Assembly: GCF_000381545.1 (NCBI RefSeq)
Contig: NZ_KB906674.1
Coordinates: 25,276-89,275 of the forward strand
Direction: 5' to 3'
From: Rhodonellum psychrophilum GCM71 = DSM 17998
GTDB taxonomy: Bacteria > Bacteroidota > Bacteroidia > Cytophagales > Cyclobacteriaceae
DNA length: 64,000 nucleotides
Numbering within the stretch: the stretch's first letter is position 1; the number at the start of each line of letters is the position of its first letter. The position numbers and the translations under genes were made by a program. Below the pieces are notes generated by a model. That model was not told the DNA's origin. It was given only the letters and a program-made list of their open reading frames with translations, and did not search any database. This document shows, piece after piece, positions 27,143-36,365 of the stretch.

Positions 27143-28099
27143 TCAACCTGGCAACAAAACTTTATCTATGGCATGGATGACACCATTTGTGCCATGAATG
27201 TTCAATGCAGTCGGTACAAGACCTGAATCATTGATTTTAAGATTGGCAAGGTTTACGGTTAGGTTAGATCCAGTAAGCAATGTCGGCAAGGAAGCGCCCT
27301 CTCTTAGGTCCTGAGAAAAAGCCCTTGCAGGAACCACGTGATATTGCAATACCGCTGTTAAGGTTTCCAAATCAACTTCATTGATCCCAGAAACACCCAA
27401 GGCAACGTATAAATCTGCAAAAGCAGCATCAGTGGGTGCGAAAACAGTAAAGTTATCGTCAAATCCACCAGTGAAAGCACTCACCAAATTGGCACGAGTC
27501 AATGCAGCCACCAGTTGCGTAAATTGTGGCGCGGCAGCAGTAGAAGCAGCAACTGCGATCTCAGCAATATTTTGAGTGGGTGCAGTGATGACATAATCCA
27601 AAACGTGTATCACTCCATTGGAAGCATTGACATCCGTTTGGATGATTTTGGAATTTCCATTGATCCAAATATCATTGTTTGGCGCCACGCTCACGTAAAA
27701 TGGAGTTGTTGCTACAGTGGTTACTTTTCCAGCGGTTACAGCTGAAGCGGGTACCTCACCTGCCACTACGTGGTAAGTTAGGATGTCATCTAAATTGTCT
27801 GCGGCCAACAGCTGATTTGCAGTGAGATTATTGTCAGTCAAAAATCTACCGAAGGCTTCGTTGGTTGGGGCAAAGACAGTAAAAGGACCTGTTCCGGATA
27901 ATGTTGGGACCAATCCTGCAGTTTGTACTGCAGTAACCAATGTTGTAAAGCTGGCATTTGCTGCGGCTACTTCCACAATATTTGGCTCGGGGATCGGAGG
28001 TGTCGGATCATCATCTCCACAGGAATAGAAACCAAAGGTGGCGGCCAACGCCGTCATCGGAATTATTCTACTGAAGTTTGAAATCATGAATTTTTTCAT
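27143..28099 (-). CDS. Lipoprotein with two FAS1 (fasciclin) domains
   Basis: A 318-residue protein. A lipoprotein signal ends at GFYSC. Cys is followed by GDDDP, an acidic start like the surface-export signal of Bacteroidetes lipoproteins. Two FAS1 domains follow at about 40-175 and 180-317. Each has the TGPFTVFAPTNEAF or DNFTVFAPTDAAF motif and a closing NGVIHVLDYVI or NGVIHAIDKVL. It is probably surface-exposed and adhesive. An inverted pair GGTTTAG/CTAAACC (28110-28142) lies just upstream in its leader. Confidence 0.92.
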   Translation of the reverse strand: MKKFMISNFSRIIPMTALAATFGFYSCGDDDPTPPIPEPNIVEVAAANASFTTLVTAVQTAGLVPTLSGTGPFTVFAPTNEAFGRFLTDNNLTANQLLAADNLDDILTYHVVAGEVPASAVTAGKVTTVATTPFYVSVAPNNDIWINGNSKIIQTDVNASNGVIHVLDYVITAPTQNIAEIAVAASTAAAPQFTQLVAALTRANLVSAFTGGFDDNFTVFAPTDAAFADLYVALGVSGINEVDLETLTAVLQYHVVPARAFSQDLREGASLPTLLTGSNLTVNLANLKINDSGLVPTALNIHGTNGVIHAIDKVLLPG

Positions 28100-28634
28100 A
28101 GTATATATTGGTTTAGTTTAATTGTGGAACATTAGCTAAACCAGATCCGAGGGTGATTGGTTATTGCTTGTGTTGAAAAAAGCAAAAAATGTAAATGAAC
28201 TGCCTTTAAATGTAACTGAAAAACGCCCTTTTGGAAATAAAAAAATCGTTTGTTTTTTGGGGGATAACACCTGACCATCAATGGTTTATAATTTTTAGGC
28301 CTTTATTTATGGCATTTTGTGGTCGGATTTACCCTTTTGATTTACATTTTGTTGCTCAGTTTATACCCAAAAAATCAGGGTAAGGGAAAGTTTCAGTTTT
28401 GAAAAGTCCAAAGAGGATCGACTTGGAAGCTGTCCCAGGAATTCTGGGATCAACACAGCTTGGGGGGCAGTTCAAGTGTGATGGAATGGGGTTAAAATGG
28501 ATCGATTTATCAAATAAATTTGATTGTTTGGCGTAATGGAAAATTTGACAGCATCTCGAAAGGGAAAAAACAACATCAATTTGGCTGTTTTCTTGTAGAT
28601 TTGGTTTTGGAAACGAGGTAATAAAATAGTGAAG
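28100..28634. other. Intergenic region upstream of FAS1 gene and gldB
   Basis: A 535-bp divergent region with no supportable gene. It contains GGTTTAG/CTAAACC (28110-28142), TCCCAG-GAATT-CTGGGA (28433-28449), and TAGATTTG (about 28596-28603), a match to the Bacteroidetes -7 consensus 32 bp before gldB but without a well-placed -33 element. Confidence 0.5.
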
Positions 28635-29639
28635 ATGCAGAAATTACGTTCAGCGGTTATTTGTCTTATTGTGGGAATACTCCTTTTTTCCTGTAAGAAA
28701 CAGGAGGAAGCATGTAGTTTGGACCCTGAAATATTGAAGGAAAATATTGAACTGAAAATCGAAAGATTGGAAGATCAATTTTTCCTAGCCGAAAAACCGG
28801 AGGATTTGCTTTTTCTGTTGGAGGAATATCCGGAATTCACCGATCTTTATTTGCAGGCAAAACTTTATGAATCTAAGGAGGTTTTGGCCACCGAACTCTT
28901 TGCAATACATCAAGACACCTTGATGATAGAACTTTACACAGAGGTCAAAAAGAATTATGAAGACATCTCCGATTTGGAAACTGAGTTGCTCAATGCCTTC
29001 AAGTACATTCGGTATTATTTCCCCGAGTTCAAGGTGCCGAAGGTGTACACTTTCGTCAGCGGATTCAGCTTGGACTTATTGGTTCACGAGGACATCATTG
29101 TCATTGGATTGGATTACTTTTTACCGGCCGCGCATCGTTTTCAACCGCCGGATTTGCCCAATTATATCACCAAGCGGTATGAAAGGGACTATTTAATCCC
29201 CATGATTGTCACAGCAATTTCTTCCCGTTTCAACAAAACCGATTTAAAGCAAAACACGCTCTTATCGGAAATGATTTACTACGGAAAAGCCTTTCATTTC
29301 ACCAAGATGATGCTGCCTTGTACTGCCGACGATTATATCATTGGCTACAGCCAAAAGGAAGTGAGTGCTTGTTTTGACAATGAAGAGTTGATTTGGGCAC
29401 ACTTTGTCGAGAATGAATTGCTCTTCGAAACCAATCCCTTTGTCATCAGAAAATACACCGGAGAAGCACCTGCCACAGACGAAATCAGTCCGGATGCGCC
29501 CGGAAGAATCGGACGCTGGTTGGGTTGGAATATTGTGGATGATTATCGATTCAACAATTCTGTGTCTCTGGATGAGTTGATGTCGGATACGGATACGGAC
29601 CGGATTTTCAGGCAATCAGGATATAAGCCCCGTCCCTAA
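28635..29639 (+). CDS. gldB: Gliding motility lipoprotein GldB
   Basis: About 334 residues. The lipoprotein signal ends ILLFSC. The body has the GldB features: EYPEFTDLYLQAKLY, YYFPEFKVPKVYTFVSGF, IVIGLDYFLP, a metallopeptidase-like region (LSEMIYYGKAFHFTK), and C-terminal GRIGRWLGWNIVDDYRFNN. GldB is needed for gliding and type IX secretion-linked motility in Flavobacterium. A GTG two codons upstream (28629) could also start it. The 3' end overlaps the convergent GT4 gene by 32 bp. Confidence 0.93.
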   Translation: MQKLRSAVICLIVGILLFSCKKQEEACSLDPEILKENIELKIERLEDQFFLAEKPEDLLFLLEEYPEFTDLYLQAKLYESKEVLATELFAIHQDTLMIELYTEVKKNYEDISDLETELLNAFKYIRYYFPEFKVPKVYTFVSGFSLDLLVHEDIIVIGLDYFLPAAHRFQPPDLPNYITKRYERDYLIPMIVTAISSRFNKTDLKQNTLLSEMIYYGKAFHFTKMMLPCTADDYIIGYSQKEVSACFDNEELIWAHFVENELLFETNPFVIRKYTGEAPATDEISPDAPGRIGRWLGWNIVDDYRFNNSVSLDELMSDTDTDRIFRQSGYKPRP

Positions 29640-30831
29640 ATTCTCCCCCGAATTTTTCCGGATCCAGAACCACCAGCATTTTTCTCACAGCCAATTCCTT
29701 TGAAAAATGATTGACGGCCAATTTTCGTGCATTGGCTTGGAAACTCAATAGTCGTTCAGGGTTTTGGGCCAGTTCATCGAGTTTTTGGAATGCTTCCAAA
29801 GGTTTGGATGGCGATGCATATAATCCGAGCGCATTGGCTTTTACCAAATCATGGACCCAACCTTTATGGTTGACCAGAATTGATTTTCCGGCAGCCAAAG
29901 CATCAAAAAACTTATTGGGGCTGTTGGTCCTCAACACAGGCTGCTGGCCAAAGGAAATAAAAGCCATGTCCGAGATCGATAGCAAATCCCTGACTTTTTC
30001 TTTGTTGCCGAAGGGGATAGGATAAAAATTTGACAAGCCCAAATCAGCTGCTTTTTGGGCCAATGCTTTCAGGTGGGAGCCTTCGCCCATCACCACAAAC
30101 TGATAGGTTTTCTTTCTTTCCTGGGCTATTTTGGCAATATCCAACAAAGTATCCACCGCATTGACCTTGCCGATCGCGCCTGTGTAACAAATGGTGAATA
30201 CCGCTTTTAACCCGTATTCTCTCAGAATTTTTGGGTCTTTTGAGGTGGCTTGAAAAAACTCCAAATCTGAGAAATTTGGAATAATGGAAATGTGGGCTTC
30301 GGGTGATTTTTCGCGAATATGATTGGCGATACCCGGGGAAAGGGCTACGATTTTCAGGGCATGTTTGTAGATGTTGGACTCCAAGCGATAGAGCCATTTT
30401 TGGAGCAAGGGATTCCGGATCACACCGACTTGTATCGGCGCCTCGGGCCAAAGATCCCGCACCTCAAAAATATACGGCAGGGCAAATTTCTTTTTTGCCC
30501 ACATTCCGATCCATCCCGTAGTGAGGGGAGTGGAGCTGATGTAAAGCAAATCTGCTCTGGGGAGTTTTTTGATCCATTGTTTGGCCAAGCTTACGAACTT
30601 GAGAAATGACCAGATCCTTCTGATTGTCCCAAATCCTTGGGTATATGCCACTGGAAGGTAATGCACCTTGATGCCCTGGATCATTTTGAAATCATAGTAG
30701 TCTTGGTTGTGTGAAGTGATCATTTCCACCTCTATACCGGCATCCACCATCCCCTTGGCCAAGTGATAGGAGCGGATGGCTCCTCCTTGTTGCGGGGTCA
30801 AAAAATACTGGTGGACATAGATGATTCTCAT
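29608..30831 (-). CDS. GT4 glycosyltransferase (WbuB-like)
   Basis: A 407-residue GT-B enzyme. The N-terminus MRIIYVHQYFLTPQQGGAIR and the segment YIFEVRDLWPEAPIQVG are typical of the WbuB/FucNAc-transferase-like group. The donor domain has ICYTGAIGKVNAVDTLLDIA. The 3' end runs 32 bp into gldB on the opposite strand, so its last residues are probably not conserved. It lies next to asnB, a pairing seen in surface polysaccharide synthesis. Confidence 0.9.
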   Translation of the reverse strand: MRIIYVHQYFLTPQQGGAIRSYHLAKGMVDAGIEVEMITSHNQDYYDFKMIQGIKVHYLPVAYTQGFGTIRRIWSFLKFVSLAKQWIKKLPRADLLYISSTPLTTGWIGMWAKKKFALPYIFEVRDLWPEAPIQVGVIRNPLLQKWLYRLESNIYKHALKIVALSPGIANHIREKSPEAHISIIPNFSDLEFFQATSKDPKILREYGLKAVFTICYTGAIGKVNAVDTLLDIAKIAQERKKTYQFVVMGEGSHLKALAQKAADLGLSNFYPIPFGNKEKVRDLLSISDMAFISFGQQPVLRTNSPNKFFDALAAGKSILVNHKGWVHDLVKANALGLYASPSKPLEAFQKLDELAQNPERLLSFQANARKLAVNHFSKELAVRKMLVVLDPEKFGGEFRDGAYILIA

Positions 30832-30938
30832 TCGTTTTGCTGCTTTAGCCCGTGTTGTGCTTTACCGATTCTACTCCAACCTGAAATTGTTTGATAATCA
30901 GTCAATTGCTTGCTGTTTTTGATTTTGCCAAATCGGTG

Positions 30939-32792
30939 CTAGACCTGATCCTCCCAATAGTCTGATTTTCTTTCAGTTTCAACACCAATTGGGAAATCTA
31001 TTGCATCTTTTGGATTTAACCAGGATGCCAAAAGGAAAAGATTCCATATCAACAGGAAATGCGCTGTTTTTGCTTTTTCTGGACAACGTGCCAATTTAAG
31101 CATTTCAGGTGGAAGAATTTCCCCCCATGTTACGACCATCTCCCGAATCGGCCCGAAAACCCATTCTCGGAAATCCGGCTCTTTTTGAAACCATTCCTGC
31201 AGCGGCAAACCGAAACCGAGTTTTTTCCTGTTGGCAATAAAACCCAATCCCCGATCTTCCAAAGCTCCTTTTATCCAAGCTTTTCCCTCCAATTCAAGAT
31301 GGAGATTTTCGGGCATACTTTTGCTGAAGACGACCAGATCATGGTCCAAATAGGGCGATCTACCCTCAATCCCATGGGCCATGCAGGAATTGTCATGGAC
31401 TTTGATTACATCATTGACGAGGTAGAAGGTCCGGTCAAATTCCAATGCGTTTTTGAAAGGAGCATTGAACTGGGGATACCAAGGCTTGAAAAGGCTTAGT
31501 GAATCTTTGGGAAGCGGGAAAAGCGTGGAAAAATTGACAAAAGTCTGTTCAGGTGTTTCTGCGATGGACTTGAGCATTTTTTCCAAAGCCAATGGCATTG
31601 GAATCCATTGGTAAAATTTCTTCAACCAAAGAAATGCCTTTGGGTTTTTGAGGTAATTTTTAAAAGCTTTGTGGCGGTTGTAGCCCCCAAACAATTCGTC
31701 GGCACCCGCTCCGGATATCAAAATGTTGACCTTTTCTTTCGCTTTATTTGCAATCATCCAAGTCAGAAAACCTGCACTGTCTCCGATGGGTTGGTCGAGA
31801 CTTTCGATGTATGCCGGCCAATTTTCCATCACGGTCGCCACGTCGATTTTTACTTCATGGTGGTCTGCCGGATATTTCTGGACAAGCTTGTTGGCAAAAA
31901 TGGGGTCCTCGTATTTGTGTTGGAGCGCCTGATCAAATGTGGCCGTGTAAGTGGGCAGTGCAATCCCCGATTGCTCATGCCAAAGCGCATACAACAAACT
32001 ACTGTCAGTACCGCCACTGAGTACCATGCCAACCGGTCGATCGGTATGAAAATGAGTCCGGACAGCGTTCTTTAATAGTGTTTCGAATTTGGCTTGATGA
32101 AAATCCGTTTGTTTTTCAATCGGGTAGTCCCATTGAAAAGGGCTGGATGTGGAGGTTTTCCAGTTCCACACCATGCCATGGCCGGGCAAGACCTGGTGGA
32201 TTCCCCGATAAAAAGTTTTGTCGGGAAAGGAATGGCGTGCATGAAAATACGGAAGAAATTGATTTTCGTCTATGGAAGAGGTTTTGTCCAAAGCCGCCAA
32301 AATCCCCTTGCTTTCTGAGGAAAAAGCCCAAAAACTCCCTGAATGGTAACTATAGAGAGGTTTTTGTCCTGATGGATCCCTTGCGACAAGGAGTTCATGG
32401 GTTTGAATGTTTGCATAGACAAATGCAAACATGCCTTTAAGGGAAGCGATTTTTTTGGTGCCAAAGGCCATCAGCCAATAGAGCAATACTTCCGAATCCG
32501 ATTGGGTCCGGAAAGTGTAGCCTAATTCTACCAATTCATTTTTGAGATCTTGATAATTGTACAAGGCCCCGTTCCAAACCAATACGGCGTTTTTGTCCTG
32601 TGACCAAAAAGGTTGGTTGGAAGCATCTGTCAAATCCAGGATTTTCAATCTGTTTCCGGCCAAAAAAACATTCTCCGCCAATCTTTCGAAACCCGAAGCA
32701 TCCGGTCCCCGATGCGCGGTTGCCTGCATCATTTTTTGGATGCTGGCTTCACCATTTAGGCTTGGATTGATCAGGAGGTTGATACCGCACAT
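30939..32792 (-). CDS. asnB: Asparagine synthase (glutamine-hydrolysing)
   Basis: A 617-residue two-domain enzyme. The N-terminal class II amidotransferase has nucleophile Cys2 (MCGINLLINPSLN) and AHRGPDASGFE. The synthetase domain has PP-loop VLSGGTDSSLLYAL (Thr in place of the usual Val). It makes asparagine, or an amide on a sugar precursor in some polysaccharide loci. The last ~27 residues (LNPKDAIDF...VETERKS...) match a translated intergenic repeat at 38.2 kb and look like an added tail. Confidence 0.92.
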   Translation of the reverse strand: MCGINLLINPSLNGEASIQKMMQATAHRGPDASGFERLAENVFLAGNRLKILDLTDASNQPFWSQDKNAVLVWNGALYNYQDLKNELVELGYTFRTQSDSEVLLYWLMAFGTKKIASLKGMFAFVYANIQTHELLVARDPSGQKPLYSYHSGSFWAFSSESKGILAALDKTSSIDENQFLPYFHARHSFPDKTFYRGIHQVLPGHGMVWNWKTSTSSPFQWDYPIEKQTDFHQAKFETLLKNAVRTHFHTDRPVGMVLSGGTDSSLLYALWHEQSGIALPTYTATFDQALQHKYEDPIFANKLVQKYPADHHEVKIDVATVMENWPAYIESLDQPIGDSAGFLTWMIANKAKEKVNILISGAGADELFGGYNRHKAFKNYLKNPKAFLWLKKFYQWIPMPLALEKMLKSIAETPEQTFVNFSTLFPLPKDSLSLFKPWYPQFNAPFKNALEFDRTFYLVNDVIKVHDNSCMAHGIEGRSPYLDHDLVVFSKSMPENLHLELEGKAWIKGALEDRGLGFIANRKKLGFGLPLQEWFQKEPDFREWVFGPIREMVVTWGEILPPEMLKLARCPEKAKTAHFLLIWNLFLLASWLNPKDAIDFPIGVETERKSDYWEDQV

Positions 32793-32811
32793 GTCTGGAA
32801 GAAGAAAGGAA

Positions 32812-33480
32812 TCAAACGGTTTTCGCCGCGGAATTTTTGGCTACATTTTTTTCGTAATACCTGCAAAAATGGGTCAATTGGCATTCATGGCACTTTGGGC
32901 TCCTGGCCAAACACGTGTAGCGGCCATGAAGAATCAACCAATGGTGGGCAACATGGATGTGTTGTTTGGGGAGATGTTTGACAAGCTGCTTTTCAACCTC
33001 ATAAGGAGTTTTGGCATTCATGGGCACCAGTCCCAGTCTTTTGGACACGCGAAATACGTGGGTATCCACCGCCATGTTGGGTTGATTCCAGATGACCGAA
33101 GTGATGACGTTGGCGGTTTTTCTGCCGACTCCCGGGAGTTGGGTCAATTCATCCACGGTGGAAGGGATTTCGCTTTGGAATTTTTCGACCAACATCTTGC
33201 CCAATCCAAGAAGGTGTTTGGTTTTGTTGCTGGGGTAGGATACGGATTTTATATAGGGGAAAAGTTCATCAAAATCGGCTGTTGCCAAATGTTCCGGACT
33301 GGGAAAATCCCTAAAGAGGGGCGGAGTGACGATGTTGATCCTTTTGTCCGTACACTGTGCGCTGAGGACGACCGCTACCAGAAGCTGGAAAGGGGTTTCA
33401 TAAGCCAGTTCCGTCTCCGCGACGGGCATGTTTTCTGAAAAGTGTTGAATAAAGGCAGCGTATCTTTCTTTCTTTAGCAT
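32812..33480 (-). CDS. nth: Endonuclease III
   Basis: A DNA glycosylase/AP lyase for oxidised pyrimidines, about 222 residues. The helix-hairpin-helix LPGVGRKTANVI carries the catalytic Lys and VDTHVFRVSKRLGL the catalytic Asp. The 4Fe-4S loop C-x6-C-x2-C-x5-C is intact at the C-terminus (CLARSPKCHECQLTHFC). I chose ATG 33480 (MLKKERYAAF) by family length. In-frame ATGs at 33516 and 33528 would add a short tail. It starts 20 bp before the asnB end and runs the same way. Confidence 0.94.
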   Translation of the reverse strand: MLKKERYAAFIQHFSENMPVAETELAYETPFQLLVAVVLSAQCTDKRINIVTPPLFRDFPSPEHLATADFDELFPYIKSVSYPSNKTKHLLGLGKMLVEKFQSEIPSTVDELTQLPGVGRKTANVITSVIWNQPNMAVDTHVFRVSKRLGLVPMNAKTPYEVEKQLVKHLPKQHIHVAHHWLILHGRYTCLARSPKCHECQLTHFCRYYEKNVAKNSAAKTV

Positions 33481-33749
33481 TTTTTGGAGGGGCTCTTTCT
33501 GGGTGTAATTTACCATCGTTGCCGGCAAATAAGCATCTGGATTTTCATTATTATAACCTCAATGTCAGAAAATCGTTTTTCAACAAGGTTTCTTTTTTGT
33601 TTTAAGGAGCGTGTTGCTTTTTGGGAATATTTTTTGGAGCAACACCTTGCGGATTTTGGAAGTGTGATTTCTGCAAAGGTGAAGATTTCGCTAAGGGAAT
33701 GGAGCGAAAAACCGGAGATTTTTGATGGTTTTCGATAGCGAGAAGCAAA

Positions 33750-33780
33750 AAAAACCTGAAAATTTTTGGATTTTCAGGTC
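33750..33780 (-). terminator. Terminator of sigma factor operon
   Basis: A perfect 10-bp stem ACCTGAAAAT (33754-33763) / ATTTTCAGGT (33770-33779) with loop TTTTGG. On the minus strand it is followed by eight T (complement of 33746-33753), 20 bp past the small gene. Confidence 0.88.
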
Positions 33781-33799
33781 TACCTTAGGGCTAAAACGA

Positions 33800-34033
33800 T
33801 CATACTTTTTCGAGTCCCGTAGATTTGGCCCTTTTGAGAATGGCCTTTACTACTTTTTCAGAAGGTTCAAGAATGAGTTGGTCCAATTGCTCGATTGTGC
33901 TCAGCATACCTAAATATTCCTGCATCAAAGTTTCATCTTTGTGCAGGGCCTGCACGAACAGCTCATTCTCTCCCTCACTCATTTCCTGATAGATATATCT
34001 AAGCAGGTCATTTGGGGTAAAAGATTTTGTCAT
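33800..34033 (-). CDS. Small hypothetical protein coupled to ECF sigma factor
   Basis: About 77 residues: TPNDLLRYIYQEMSEGENEL, then a helical middle rich in Leu and Glu, with no TM segment and no cysteines. It overlaps the 3' end of the sigma factor gene by 26 bp, which implies coupled translation. Position suggests a soluble anti-sigma or sigma accessory factor. The short helical fold resembles the N-terminal part of anti-sigma proteins that lack a membrane domain, but I do not recognise the family. Confidence 0.75.
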   Translation of the reverse strand: MTKSFTPNDLLRYIYQEMSEGENELFVQALHKDETLMQEYLGMLSTIEQLDQLILEPSEKVVKAILKRAKSTGLEKV

Positions 34034-34610
34034 AGGCAAAGTTTAGTTGTTTCATTTTTTTCCTCATGTTGATCAGTGCATAGCGCATTCTTCCCAAGGC
34101 GGTATTGATACTTACCCCGGTTTGTTCGGCGATTTCCTGAAAACTCAAATCATTGTAATGCCGCATAATCAAGACTTCCTTTTGGGTTTCTGGGAGTTCT
34201 TCTATCAACTTCCGGATCATCGCAAGGGTATCCTCTTTTATTTGGAGGTCTTCAATGGTTTCTTCTGCAAACTTCAGCGTGTTAAACAGGCTTTCTCCAT
34301 CTTCCATGATGATGGTGGGATAGCGCCTGCTTTTTCTGAAGTAATCAATGGCCAAGTTATGGGCGATTCTCATCAACCAAGGCTGGAACTTTCCTTCTTC
34401 ATTGTATCCGTCTGCATTCAAGGTATAGATCACTTTGATAAATACATCCTGCAACAAATCCTCAGCAACCCCCTGGTCTTTCACTATCAAATAGATGGTC
34501 GTCAATACTTTTGATTTGTATTTATCCACCAACATTTCAAATGCAGCTTCGCTTCCATTCCTATACTGCGCAATTAGCTCACTGTCTTTTGGACCAATCC
34601 TTTTACTCAT
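34008..34610 (-). CDS. ECF-type RNA polymerase sigma factor
   Basis: A 200-residue sigma-70 family protein. Region 2 is EDLLQDVFIKVIYTLN and FQPWLMRIAHNLAIDYFRKSRR, and region 4 is LPETQKEVLIMRHYNDLSFQEIAEQTGVSINTALGRMRYAL. There is a spacer of about 35 residues between them and no region 1.1 or 3. The signal is unknown. It is first in a two-gene operon with the small protein. The promoter would lie in the AT-rich 356-bp divergent region. Confidence 0.92.
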   Translation of the reverse strand: MSKRIGPKDSELIAQYRNGSEAAFEMLVDKYKSKVLTTIYLIVKDQGVAEDLLQDVFIKVIYTLNADGYNEEGKFQPWLMRIAHNLAIDYFRKSRRYPTIIMEDGESLFNTLKFAEETIEDLQIKEDTLAMIRKLIEELPETQKEVLIMRHYNDLSFQEIAEQTGVSINTALGRMRYALINMRKKMKQLNFAYDKIFYPK

Positions 34611-34966
34611 ACAAAATTACTTTAAGATAACGTAGAGGTTCAGGCCATATTATAATTTTAAAGGATGAAACATATTTTGAGGTCCATTCAAATGTATTGA
34701 ATCAAAAACACTCATGCAATACTTTATATGATTTTTTTTGAACTATATTCTGACAAAAGCAGGATTAAAAAGAATATATTGAACTTTTTACGTATTTTAA
34801 TGAAATATTATTTTGAAAAAAGTAAGTTTAAAATTATAATCTACACAATATAGATGGCAAATCCGATAAATTCATTTTTTGTAGAGAGAAAAGGTGTTTG
34901 CGGTAGCCTTACTATTCTTATCTGATTTTCTTATCTTCGTGGTTCGAAAATCATAAACCTTTATAT
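34611..34966. other. AT-rich divergent promoter region
   Basis: A 356-bp region between the sigma factor gene and the DUF3127 gene. It is very AT-rich and has stops in all frames on both strands. I see no well-spaced consensus promoter and no gene. Confidence 0.5.
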
Positions 34967-35323
34967 ATGGAAATCAACGGAAAAATTGTTCAGGTACTGG
35001 CCGAACAAAGCGGAAATGGAAGAAATGGTGTTTGGAGAAAAAAGGAATACATTCTCGAAACGGGCGGTAATTACCCTAAAAAGGTTTGTTTTACCGTTTG
35101 GGGAGATAAAATTGACCAATTCAACTTACAAGAAGGCAATCAAGTCAATGTAGGAATAGAATTGGAAAGCCGGGAATACAATGGCAAATGGTATTCTGAT
35201 ATCAAAGCTTGGAAAGTGGACAAGCAGGGAGATAGTGGCGCGGCTTCGGAGAGCAAATCTGCAAGCATGCCTGATGTGAGTACCTTTTCAGAAGAAGGTG
35301 GTGATGATGTTTTGCCATTCTAA
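34967..35323 (+). CDS. DUF3127 domain protein (OB-fold, SSB-like)
   Basis: A 118-residue protein. The first 85 residues (MEINGKIVQVLAEQSG, KVCFTVWGDKIDQFNLQEG, VGIELESREYNGKWYSDIKAWKV) fit the DUF3127 OB-like domain. A low-complexity linker and an acidic tip ending DDVLPF follow, very like the C-terminal tip of single-stranded DNA-binding proteins that docks repair partners. It is likely a nucleoid or DNA-binding accessory protein, by inference. Confidence 0.85.
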   Translation: MEINGKIVQVLAEQSGNGRNGVWRKKEYILETGGNYPKKVCFTVWGDKIDQFNLQEGNQVNVGIELESREYNGKWYSDIKAWKVDKQGDSGAASESKSASMPDVSTFSEEGGDDVLPF

Positions 35324-35345
35324 TTCTTTTGATTTCAAATAAAAA

Positions 35346-35400
35346 CAGGGATTTGCTCCCAAAAAGCCTTTGGAGCAAATCCCTGCTTTTCCAAGTTTTT
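35346..35400 (+). terminator. Rho-independent terminator after DUF3127 gene
   Basis: A perfect 14-bp stem CAGGGATTTGCTCC (35346-35359) / GGAGCAAATCCCTG (35372-35385), followed by CTTTT and then a run of seven T. Confidence 0.92.
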
Positions 35401-35425
35401 TTAAATCTACAAAATCTGGAATGCG

Positions 35426-35872
35426 ATGTGGAATGATTTTGATGAAAATTCTTGGGATGATGAGGATACAGATGATTTTCGGGAAGAAAACCATAAGCAT
35501 CCACTTTTTAGAAAAGGAATGGAAATAATCAAACTCACGCATGCGCTCGTGGGCTCATTGGACGAGGCAAGAAGAACGCTTTATGGCAGGTTGATGGTGG
35601 AAAGTGCAGCCATTCTTTGTTCCAAATTTTCCGATGCCGAATCCACGTCTGATTTTATCCTCAAGATGGAAAATGCCGTGATCATGAAAGTCAATGCCCG
35701 GGAATTGAACACCATGACCTATCAGCTTGCTTTGGAAGGTGCCCATGCTGAAGAGCATTTGAAACTGTTAAGGGATGCCATCCGGGATTTCAAAACCCTA
35801 TTTGTGGAATGGATTCGAGGATTTGATCCGAATGAAAAAATGAAGGATGGCTGGGGTATTTTTGAAGATTGA
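35426..35872 (+). CDS. Hypothetical helical protein
   Basis: A 148-residue, all-helical soluble protein. The N-terminus is very acidic and aromatic (MWNDFDENSWDDEDTDDF). Long amphipathic helices follow (HALVGSLDEARRTLYGRLMVES, NTMTYQLALEGAHAEEHLKLLRDAI). There are no signal or TM segments. Codon use matches its neighbours and it stands alone after a strong terminator, so it is a real gene. I do not recognise the family with certainty. Confidence 0.78.
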   Translation: MWNDFDENSWDDEDTDDFREENHKHPLFRKGMEIIKLTHALVGSLDEARRTLYGRLMVESAAILCSKFSDAESTSDFILKMENAVIMKVNARELNTMTYQLALEGAHAEEHLKLLRDAIRDFKTLFVEWIRGFDPNEKMKDGWGIFED

Positions 35873-36078
35873 TTCAACCCTAAATATGCATTGCGTTTCC
35901 AAATGGAATCGAAACTGCAAGAAAATCAGCCTATTGGGAGGCTAATTCCTGATGCCAATAGGGTAAGGTCAAAAACAGTCAAGACCTAATTGATTGTCCG
36001 TGGATTACAATCTTGATTTGAGTTCGGTATGTATAAAATGGGTTCGAAGAATCGATCTCCAATTTCTACAAAATCAAT

Positions 36079-36222
36079 TTATCGCTGACCGAATTTAAAG
36101 CCCAAATAAGCACCACCAAAGACCAAGACAAAGGTAATCCCCAGCAAAAGGAGAATTACCCCCAAGGGCATTTCCCAATCCTCGCTGCCGATTTTGAATT
36201 TTATGATTTTTTTCAGATCCAT
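36079..36222 (-). CDS. Small single-TM membrane protein
   Basis: 47 residues: MDLKKIIKFKIGSEDWEMP, then one TM (GVILLLLGITFVLVFGGAYLGF). The frame extends to 36288, but the ATG at 36222 gives a compact protein. Small membrane proteins of this kind are common in Bacteroidetes and the function is unknown. Upstream at 35930-35962 there is an unrelated inverted repeat CCTATTGG/CCAATAGG. Confidence 0.6.
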   Translation of the reverse strand: MDLKKIIKFKIGSEDWEMPLGVILLLLGITFVLVFGGAYLGFKFGQR

Positions 36223-36365
36223 GGGATTGATTTTATAAATGGAATCAAAATGATATTTGGCCGAGGTCTTCAATTTGAAAATGCCCAAGGATGGTGATTA
36301 TTGAATCGCGCTCGGACAAGGAAACCTTTTCTTCCTCTTGTTGATCTCAGTAAATCTGAAATTCT

